From JAZLIT01 sp045617525 (GTDB lineage: Bacteria > Bacillota > Bacilli > Bacillales_A > Planococcaceae), in the NCBI GenBank assembly GCA_045617525.1, contig JAZLIT010000120.1, positions 1 through 27,282 of the forward strand: DNA of 27,282 nucleotides. The letters are read 5' to 3'. The notes below the pieces were generated by a model that saw only the letters and a program-made list of their open reading frames with translations, was not told the DNA's origin and searched no databases. Below, in pieces: positions 22,209-27,282 of the stretch; position 1 is the stretch's first letter; each line of letters begins with the position of its first letter. Both the position numbers and the translations under genes were made by a program.

Positions 22209-22394
22209 TTACACTTGAAGGTCGATTACTTGGCCTTTATAAGGATGGCTAGCAGCGGCTGATTGCTGAGGAAGTTCCTGTAGCATTTCAAGTGTTCCAG
22301 CTACACCTGTTCCATTCGCTTTTTGGAGCAGGCTCATCTGAAGTGTTTGTTGCAATTCAACAACTTGAGCAGACATCAATGAACTAATTTCCAC
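22209..22394 (-). CDS. YjfB-family putative motility peptide
   Basis: A 61-aa protein: an N-terminal helix (SSLMSAQVVELQQTLQMSLLQKAN), a glycine/alanine turn and a short tail ending HPYKGQVIDLQV. The M-S-x-x-x-V...Q-x-x-x-S-x-x-x-L-x-K pattern and the ending I-D-L-x-V match the YjfB family, annotated as putative motility proteins from co-regulation with flagellar genes in Bacillus. It starts at GTG 22394, seven nt after GAAGGAGG. It is monocistronic with its own terminator, and no flagellar gene is nearby. Confidence 0.75.
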   Translation of the reverse strand: MEISSLMSAQVVELQQTLQMSLLQKANGTGVAGTLEMLQELPQQSAAASHPYKGQVIDLQV

Positions 22395-22517
22395 GATTAT
22401 CCCTCCTTCATATTAGTTATATCGGCTATTATTTCAGTTCTTTATTATGAAAGATTTTGCTGAGTGGAATAACGTTACTTACCGTAATTCATTTGAAATT
22501 AAAAACTAAAAAATTAC

Positions 22518-22549
22518 AAAAAGCACTCCTAACAGATGAGTGCTTTTTT
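22518..22549. terminator. hairpin terminator in the SOD leader
   Basis: AAAAAGCACTC (22518-22528) pairs with GAGTGCTTTTT (22538-22548) around a 9-nt loop and ends in a T-run on either strand. It sits between divergent genes, 53 nt before the SOD start. The DNA between it and that gene shows no clear promoter, so it may act as an attenuator. Confidence 0.75.
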
Positions 22550-22601
22550 GCATAAAAGAATCCATCCACGCGAATACTAGTTAATACAGGAGGCTGATGA
22601 C

Positions 22602-23144
22602 ATGATAAGAATAATTTGTATGAGTGTATTGGTATTATCGGGCTGTTCACTATTTAATACGGAAGAAGAAAAAGTGCCGACAAATTCGGGCGCTTCACTT
22701 GTTGGAAATGCTCAAATGCAAAATAGTGAAGGTGAGATTATCGGTGAAATACTACTGAAGGAAACAGAAAATGGTGTGGAACTTACGACGCTATTAAATA
22801 GCTTAACTCCAGGAGAGCACGGGATTCATATTCATGAAGTTGGAGTTTGCGAAGGCCCTTCATTTGAATCAGCAGGTGGACATTGGAATCCAACGAACAA
22901 GAAGCATGGTGTAGAAAATCCAGAAGGGTCACATTTAGGAGATCTTCCAAATCTAAAGGTAGATGATGATGGATCTGCTGAGTTAACTTTTATAGTGCCG
23001 GATATTACACTCAAACACAGCGTTGAAAATTCATTATTCGACGAAAATGGAAGCACTATTATTATTCATGAAAATAAAGACGACTACAAAACGGATCCGT
23101 CTGGTAATTCTGGGGGTCGAATTGCATGTGGTGTCATTAAATAG
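22602..23144 (+). CDS. Cu/Zn superoxide dismutase lipoprotein
   Basis: A 180-aa SodC-type protein. The signal peptide ends in a lipobox (VLSGC; Cys15 is the expected lipid anchor), placing it on the outer membrane face. All expected ligands are visible: Cu His76, His78 and His156; bridging His94 (GGHWNP); Zn His102, His111 and Asp114. Cys83 and Cys176 can form the conserved disulfide, and Arg173 is the active-site arginine. It converts superoxide to peroxide and oxygen. The B. subtilis relative YojM is described as lacking Cu ligands, so this copy looks catalytically competent by contrast. AGGAGG precedes ATG 22602, and a terminator follows directly. Confidence 0.88.
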   Translation: MIRIICMSVLVLSGCSLFNTEEEKVPTNSGASLVGNAQMQNSEGEIIGEILLKETENGVELTTLLNSLTPGEHGIHIHEVGVCEGPSFESAGGHWNPTNKKHGVENPEGSHLGDLPNLKVDDDGSAELTFIVPDITLKHSVENSLFDENGSTIIIHENKDDYKTDPSGNSGGRIACGVIK

Positions 23145-23151
23145 TAGAGGG

Positions 23152-23192
23152 ACCACGTGTTGTCGGTAGACATTGCGTGGTTTAATTTTTTA
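23152..23192 (+). terminator. terminator of the SOD gene
   Basis: ACCACG (23152-23157) pairs with CGTGGT near 23176-23181, with an inner TGTC-GGTA-GACA stem, and is followed by TTAATTTTTT. It begins 7 nt after the stop codon. Confidence 0.75.
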
Positions 23193-23283
23193 ATTCAATA
23201 AACTAGCTTTTCGATAAGTGTTATTTCCCTAAAATAATCTCATGTTGATATGTAACTTATACATATTATCGATAAGTAAGTTT

Positions 23284-23320
23284 TTGAGTTGCGGTAGGAG
23301 GGAAACCGGTATAAACTCAA
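23284..23320 (+). promoter_or_regulatory. leader stem-loop upstream of the 48-aa ORF
   Basis: TTGAGTT (23284-23290) pairs with AACTCAA (23314-23320), and inside it CGGT (23292-23295) pairs with ACCG (23305-23308). The apical loop contains AGGAGGG. Upstream, TCGATAAGT is directly repeated at 23211 and 23269. It lies 40 nt before the small ORF and could be a cis-regulatory RNA element; no known riboswitch was recognised. Confidence 0.45.
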
Positions 23321-23360
23321 GTTAATTAACTATTCAGATAAATATAAAGGAGGAAATTTA

Positions 23361-23507
23361 ATGGCAGAAAATTTAATGCAATCAAAATTTGAAACGTATT
23401 TATTAGACGAGGTGGAAATGCAGGAGCATCTACCGTTAGAAATGGAAGAAATTCAAGTGGAATTGGATGTACAGCAATATCCTGAAGGCTTTTTTTCAGA
23501 ACTTTAA
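23361..23507 (+). CDS. unrecognised 48-aa acidic peptide
   Basis: A short complete gene. AAAGGAGG lies 7 nt before ATG 23361, 48 codons follow, and a TAA is followed within 6 nt by a strong terminator. The product begins MAENLMQSKFETYLL and ends QQYPEGFFSEL. It is very acidic (many E and D, two K/R), has no cysteine, no signal peptide and no membrane segment, and is probably mostly helical. With its own leader hairpin and terminator it forms a self-contained transcription unit. I do not recognise the family. Options include a small regulatory protein or a leader-type precursor peptide; there is no evidence to choose. Confidence 0.65.
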   Translation: MAENLMQSKFETYLLDEVEMQEHLPLEMEEIQVELDVQQYPEGFFSEL

Positions 23508-23512
23508 ATGGG

Positions 23513-23556
23513 AACGTAATCTGACTGGACATATCTTAGTTGGATTACGTTTTTTT
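23513..23556 (+). terminator. terminator of the 48-aa gene
   Basis: AACGTAATC (23513-23521) and GATTACGTT (23543-23551) pair perfectly, with an internal ACT/AGT stem, then TTTTTT. It directly follows the small ORF's stop. Confidence 0.9.
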
Positions 23557-23635
23557 AGGGAGGGAAGAGGATTTTTTTTTAGCTTCTCCATTTTTTATGA
23601 AAACTCAAATTATTATGTAAAGCATGGTAATTGTC

Positions 23636-23665
23636 ACAGCTATATTGAAATTTGTGCTGTATAAT
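23636..23665 (+). promoter_or_regulatory. -10 box and inverted repeat upstream of the amidohydrolase operon
   Basis: TATAAT (23660-23665) is a perfect -10 box, 36 nt before the GTG start; no matching -35 is evident. ACAGC (23636-23640) and GCTGT (23656-23660) form an inverted repeat touching it, a possible operator. Confidence 0.35.
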
Positions 23666-23701
23666 AGAATAAAATTAATTCTATATTAAGAGGTGTGGGA
23701 A

Positions 23702-24826
23702 GTGATTGAAATAGCTGCTAAAAAACAACAATTAGTAGAATGGTTTGACCTTTTTCATCAAAATGCAGAAGTTAGCTGGAAGGAATTTGAGACAACAAAA
23801 TTAATCGCACAAATTTTGACTGATTTACAAGTACCTTATCGTTTATTCGACGGTATTCCAGGACTTGTTGCAGAAATCGGTAAAGGTGAAGAGGTAATTG
23901 CCGTGCGTGCTGATATCGATGCACTATGGCAAGAAGTGGACGGACAAATGCGTGCCAACCATTCTTGCGGCCACGATGCGAACATTACAATGGTGCTAGG
24001 TGCCTTAGTGCAACTCAAAGAAATGAATTTAAATAAACGTGTGCGCTTTATTTTCCAACCGGCTGAGGAAAGTGGTGGAGGGGCACTTGAGACGGTCAAG
24101 CAAAATGTGTTAGAAGGTGTAACGCATTTATTTGGCGTGCATTTGCGTCCTATAGAAGAATTACCACTAGGTAAAGTGACCCCAGCGATTCATCATGGGG
24201 CAGCAATTTTTATGCAGGGTAAAGTTTTTGGTGTCGATGCACATGGTGCAAGACCACATCAAGGTCAAAATGCAATCGATGTAATTATTGCGATTAATCA
24301 ATTTGTGAAGACAATTAATATTGATCCATTTGAAGCAGCTTCCGTAAAAATGACGAAAATACATGCAGACGGCGGCAGCGTAAATATTATTCCAGGCAAT
24401 GGGGAGTTTTCACTCGATATTCGTGCACAGAAAAATGAAGTGCTACATAGCATTATTGAAAAGTTAGAAAAGGGTATTGAGTCAATCAGTGAGTTATTTG
24501 GCATGAAAATTGAATGTGAATGGTTGGACAGTACGCCAGGTGCGCTTGTGAGTGAGGATGCAGCGCGTATTGCAGAGCTCTCAATTATCGAAGCACTTGG
24601 TATGGATGCACTAGCATCTCAAATTTTTACACCAGGCAGTGATGATTTCCACTATTATACGGTAATGCAACCAGAGTTAAAGGCTGCTATGATTGGAATT
24701 GGCGCAAATTTAGCACCAGGCCTGCATCATCCATATATGACGTTTGATAAACAAGCCCTAAACGATGGTGTACGCGTAGTTGCCACTACATTAAAAAATG
24801 CAGCAAATGTATTAGACAGAGGATGA
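23702..24826 (+). CDS. M20-family amidohydrolase (AmhX-like)
   Basis: About 374 aa from GTG 23702 (AAGAGG 8 nt upstream; GTG 23693 is too close to that site). Metal-site motifs of the M20D group are clear: NHSCGHDANITM (Cys and His ligands), FQPAEESGGGA (the Glu pair), VDAHGARPHQG (His, dimerisation/active-site region) and APGLHHPYM (final His). It hydrolyses an N-acyl or amide bond of an amino acid or peptide; closest in feel to B. subtilis AmhX. It heads a three-gene operon (6-nt gap, then an overlap) with a dipeptide epimerase and a GNAT-like protein, which points to catabolism of peptidoglycan-derived or unusual dipeptides. Confidence 0.85.
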   Translation: MIEIAAKKQQLVEWFDLFHQNAEVSWKEFETTKLIAQILTDLQVPYRLFDGIPGLVAEIGKGEEVIAVRADIDALWQEVDGQMRANHSCGHDANITMVLGALVQLKEMNLNKRVRFIFQPAEESGGGALETVKQNVLEGVTHLFGVHLRPIEELPLGKVTPAIHHGAAIFMQGKVFGVDAHGARPHQGQNAIDVIIAINQFVKTINIDPFEAASVKMTKIHADGGSVNIIPGNGEFSLDIRAQKNEVLHSIIEKLEKGIESISELFGMKIECEWLDSTPGALVSEDAARIAELSIIEALGMDALASQIFTPGSDDFHYYTVMQPELKAAMIGIGANLAPGLHHPYMTFDKQALNDGVRVVATTLKNAANVLDRG

Positions 24827-24832
24827 TGGAAA

Positions 24833-25951
24833 ATGAACATAAAACAACTAGAGATTTTTGCTATAGAATTACCATTAATTGAGCCATTTATTGTTAGCTA
24901 TGATACGTATCCATCGATGCCATCAATTATTGTGAAAATGACGACAGAATGCGGACTTGTAGGCTGGGGCGAGGCAGTGCCAGATGATCATGTAACAGGA
25001 GAAACTTTCGAGGGAACGCTTGCCACGATTCAACATCGTTTAGCGCCAAAGTTAATCGGGCAAAATCCGATGCAATTTGAAAAAATCCATGAGCTAATGG
25101 ATAGCCTTGTGAAAAATGCGCCAGCAGCGAAGGCAGCAATAGATATTGCGTGCTTCGATATTACGGGTAAAAAGCTAGGCGTACCAGTGTACCAACTAAT
25201 TGGTGGCCGTTACCATGAAAAATTCCCGGTTACACATGTACTTAGTATTGGTGAGCCAGAGCACATGGCACAACAGGCGGCAGAAAAGGTTGCACTAGGC
25301 TATGATTCATTCAAAATGAAAGTTGGACGTGATGTAGCGAGCGATGTAAAACGTATTGAGGCAGTGCGCGCGCGTGTTGGCGAAAATATTGCGATTCGTG
25401 TCGATGTTAATCAAGGTTGGAAAACGAGCGCGAATACATTGCAAGCATTAGCGGCACTTCAGCACGCGAATTTAGATTGGCTAGAACAACCAGTTGTTGC
25501 AGACGATATCGATGCAATGGTTGAAATTAAATCCAAAACGAGCACGCCAGTCATGATCGACGAAGGCTTATGTGGTGTACGCGATATGCGTGAAATTATC
25601 GCAAAACGTGCGGCAGATAAAGTAAATATTAAGTTGATGAAATGCGGTGGTATTTACCCTGCAATGAAGCTTGCAGCGATGGCTGAAATGGCCGGAATGG
25701 AATGCCAGATTGGCTCAATGCTAGAGTCTTCAGTAGGTTCTGCAGCAGGCTTCCACGTAGCATTTTCGAAAAAAATAATAAAAAGTGTTGAGTTAACAGG
25801 TCCACTGAAGTTCTCAACGGATATTGGCGACCTAAAATCAAGCTATAAAATTCCCTATATCGAGCTTGGCACAGAAGCAGGTTTAGGCATTGTGATTGAT
25901 GAAGCTATTTTGGCGGAGCTTACGCAAACGAGCGTGGTGGTTGGCGTATGA
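24833..25951 (+). CDS. dipeptide epimerase (L-Ala-D/L-Glu epimerase type, enolase superfamily)
   Basis: A 372-aa member of the muconate-lactonizing subgroup of the enolase superfamily. The catalytic K-x-K is in SFKMKVG (about residues 160-166). Metal ligands are Asp in RVDVNQGW, Glu in WLEQPV and Asp in MIDEGL. The second-face lysine is in VNIKLMKCGGI. These match L-Ala-D/L-Glu epimerases (YkfB), which recycle murein peptides by epimerising the Glu. Exact dipeptide specificity in this family varies and is not readable here. Its stop overlaps the next ATG (ATGA). Confidence 0.87.
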   Translation: MNIKQLEIFAIELPLIEPFIVSYDTYPSMPSIIVKMTTECGLVGWGEAVPDDHVTGETFEGTLATIQHRLAPKLIGQNPMQFEKIHELMDSLVKNAPAAKAAIDIACFDITGKKLGVPVYQLIGGRYHEKFPVTHVLSIGEPEHMAQQAAEKVALGYDSFKMKVGRDVASDVKRIEAVRARVGENIAIRVDVNQGWKTSANTLQALAALQHANLDWLEQPVVADDIDAMVEIKSKTSTPVMIDEGLCGVRDMREIIAKRAADKVNIKLMKCGGIYPAMKLAAMAEMAGMECQIGSMLESSVGSAAGFHVAFSKKIIKSVELTGPLKFSTDIGDLKSSYKIPYIELGTEAGLGIVIDEAILAELTQTSVVVGV

Positions 25952-26628
25952 TTTACCAAGGAAATTTAAATGATGAAATCACATTTGAAGTGCACCGTTT
26001 ATCGCCGCAGCATTTGAAAATTATTGAAGCATTGCAAGTGAAGGTTTACGAGGCATTAGAGGATGCGTCAATTTTACAGCCCCTTACAACAGAGGAGTTA
26101 CTAACTATTTTAGGTGGTAACGGGCTGATGGTCGGCGCATTTGTCGGGCCACGATTAATTGCATTCCGTGCGTTACTTGAGCCAGATCCTATGGAAGACG
26201 AACACCTCGGCATCGATGCAGGCGCAGTGGATTTAAGCCGCGTACTGTATCAAGAAATTTCTAATGTTGACCCTGATTTCCGAGGGCATAGGTTGCAGAA
26301 AATACTTGGTGAGCTTGTAATGAAAGAAGTTGATAGATTGCGCTTTGATCTTGTATGTGCGACAGTAAAGCCGTTTAATATCGCAAGCTTGAAGGATAAA
26401 TTCGGACAAGGCATGCATGTCGTCGCGTTAAAATTAAAGTATGGCGGTAAGCTGCGTTATGTATTTGCGAAGTCCCTGCAAACAGAAGCATCATATCAAG
26501 AGGATTCAATCATTCTGGCAATGGCCGATATTGAGACTCAGCAAAGTATGATTAGCCAAGGATTTGTAGGAGTGTCTATGCATCTGGAAGCAGATGCGTG
26601 GCAAGTTGTTTATAAAAAGTTGAAGTAA
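25948..26628 (+). CDS. GNAT-like acyltransferase, third gene of dipeptide operon
   Basis: A 226-aa protein with GNAT-like layout. LMVGAFVGPRLIAFRALLEPDP is followed by YQEISNVDPDFRGHRLQKILGELVMKEV (about residues 101-128). There R-G-H-R-L-Q takes the place of the acetyl-CoA loop Q/R-x-x-G-x-G/A, so the motif is degenerate. FDLVCATVKPFNIASLKDKFGQGM is the usual 'neighbouring residues/N-P-x-S' region. Its ATG overlaps the epimerase stop, so it is translationally coupled to the dipeptide pathway. A role acetylating a dipeptide or amino acid is inferred. A strong terminator ends the operon. Confidence 0.65.
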   Translation: MIYQGNLNDEITFEVHRLSPQHLKIIEALQVKVYEALEDASILQPLTTEELLTILGGNGLMVGAFVGPRLIAFRALLEPDPMEDEHLGIDAGAVDLSRVLYQEISNVDPDFRGHRLQKILGELVMKEVDRLRFDLVCATVKPFNIASLKDKFGQGMHVVALKLKYGGKLRYVFAKSLQTEASYQEDSIILAMADIETQQSMISQGFVGVSMHLEADAWQVVYKKLK

Positions 26629-26631
26629 CAC

Positions 26632-26665
26632 AAAAAAACGCGCCGTTTGCCGACGCGTTTTTTTT
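26632..26665. terminator. terminator of the amidohydrolase/epimerase operon
   Basis: AAAAAAACGCG (26632-26642) pairs with CGCGTTTTTTT (26654-26664) around an 11-nt loop, with T-runs on both strands, 4 nt past the last stop codon. Confidence 0.9.
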
Positions 26666-26684
26666 ATGGCGTTATTCACGGGGT

Positions 26685-26764
26685 TATCCGCCAAATATGT
26701 GTCCGAATCCGCCAAAGTGCAAGAGATTGGTATTTCTCGTGTCGATTTTATTAAAAATCAACAC
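26685..26764. repeat. dispersed repeat copy B with 21-bp periodicity
   Basis: ATCCGCCAAA cores at 26686 and 26707 are exactly 21 bp apart. Then come TGCAAGAGA, TATTTCTCG and TTTTATTAAAAATCAACA, in the same order as copy A at 6541-6640 but with one 21-bp unit fewer. Confidence 0.7.
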
Positions 26765-26767
26765 TCA

Positions 26768-26877
26768 ACTCCCGCCTGACTGCGCGTGGGCAACCCGATG
26801 CCCGGTACCTGCGATTTTCGCACGAATAACTAATCAATCAGGTTAAAAAGGCAGTCCGAGGTTTACCGCGGGCAGGC
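26768..26877. other. GC-rich structured intergenic segment
   Basis: Unlike its AT-rich surroundings this stretch carries several inverted repeats: GACTGC (26778) with GCAGTC (26851), GGGCA-6nt-TGCCC (26788-26803), TGCGA-3nt-TCGCA (26810-26822), and CCGCGG-TAAA-CCTCGG on the minus strand close to the FhuF-like stop. The last, near TTTTT on the minus strand, may be that gene's terminator; the rest is unexplained. Confidence 0.4.
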
Positions 26878-26886
26878 TTAAGCGAA

Positions 26887-27282
26887 TTACTTCTTCAATG
26901 GGCAAAATCCGCATTCCAGGAGTCCGGGGATATCCTTCGAGAAGCAGCAACTTTTACGCACTTGCGTGTTAAGGAGCTTCGATGGGTGGACGCCCTTTGT
27001 GTAGTCTAAAAAGAGTGATTTGGTGGCGAACAATTTCCACGGTCCAGCATCCTCGAGCATTTCTAAATCCTCAAAGGCACGATCTGCAACTGCGGGGTTT
27101 TCCAGCAACGTATGAAAATGCCAAAGCATATAGCCAAAAATATTTTCCCATAAAACGAGTGGAGAAATTGAAGTCACTTTACGTAACTGGCCAATTACGA
27201 CAGAAGTTTTATATAAGATATCAGTCATCACGCGTTCACGCTCGTCATCCTTCACGTAGCGGAAATCATTCGATGAAATATA
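26887..27282 (-). CDS. FhuF-type [2Fe-2S] siderophore-iron reductase, 5' end outside window
   Basis: The C-terminal ~131 residues of a protein whose frame is open to the window edge (YISSNDFRYVKDDERERV...). It ends with RKSCCFSKDIPGLLECGFCPLKK, a C-C-x10-C-x2-C cluster that is the FhuF signature for binding a [2Fe-2S] centre. LWENIFGYMLWHFHTLL upstream is also typical of this family and of IucA/IucC-associated C-terminal domains. Expected role: reductive release of iron from ferric siderophores in the cytoplasm. The internal GTG at 27255 should not be taken as the start, because coding continues upstream of it. Confidence 0.8.
   Translation of the reverse strand, partial: YISSNDFRYVKDDERERVMTDILYKTSVVIGQLRKVTSISPLVLWENIFGYMLWHFHTLLENPAVADRAFEDLEMLEDAGPWKLFATKSLFLDYTKGVHPSKLLNTQVRKSCCFSKDIPGLLECGFCPLKK

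Noticed and set aside
23284..23320. Cyclic-di-GMP or fluoride riboswitch upstream of the small ORF
   Set aside because: The GGTAGGAGGGAAACC loop recalls one arm superficially, but the rest of either consensus is absent.

Overview
The window looks like chromosomal DNA from a low-GC, endospore-forming Bacillales bacterium. The protein flavour (AmhX-like amidohydrolase, L-Ala-D/L-Glu epimerase, YjfB motility peptide, DUF4183 proteins, FhuF-type reductase) and frequent TTG/GTG starts behind strong AGGAGG sites suggest Planococcaceae, such as the Solibacillus/Lysinibacillus group. The genus is inference. No rRNA, tRNA, CRISPR array, intact transposon or prophage was seen.

Layout. 1-2.1 kb: an IS66 orf2 relic abuts a SAM methyltransferase (-); then a small XRE regulator/membrane-protein operon (+) behind a promoter buried in a perfect 14-bp inverted repeat. 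2.2-3.4 kb: a nucleotidyltransferase-like protein (-) and a GNAT acetyltransferase (+). 3.4-6.3 kb: a beta-helix protein (-) with a sigma-K-like promoter, and an ECF sigma/anti-sigma pair (-). 6.4-13.1 kb: a probable spore-surface (exosporium/crust) glycan locus. Its minus-strand arm has a DUF4183 protein, a DUF1796 protein and a CapD/PseB-type sugar-nucleotide dehydratase. Its plus-strand arm has a second DUF4183 protein with a sigma-K-like promoter, a GT4 glycosyltransferase, an unrecognised 176-aa protein and two sugar-nucleotide SDR enzymes. 13.1-17.7 kb: an MFS exporter divergent from an SgrR-type regulator, then a solitary beta-class DNA methyltransferase.

17.7-19.0 kb is a gene-poor segment bracketed by the two halves of what was apparently one terminator hairpin, best read as an insertion. 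19.0-22.4 kb (all -): an HD-domain 5'-nucleotidase with a possible ATT start, an anchored protein with a duplicated beta domain, a highly structured noncoding segment (candidate RNA with an 8-bp pseudoknot), a YfjL-like anchored protein and a YjfB-like peptide. 22.6-26.7 kb (all +): a Cu/Zn-SOD lipoprotein with all metal ligands, a 48-aa ORF with its own leader hairpin, ribosome site and terminator, and a three-gene operon (M20 amidohydrolase, dipeptide epimerase, GNAT-like) suited to murein- or dipeptide-derived substrates. The right edge holds an FhuF-type [2Fe-2S] protein cut off at its 5' end.

A small dispersed repeat built on a 21-bp period (core ATCCGCCAAA) occurs twice, 20 kb apart, just past gene ends. 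The strongest leads for something undescribed are the split-terminator insertion, the pseudoknotted RNA, the hidden 48-aa gene, and the unrecognised protein inside the spore-surface glycan operon.
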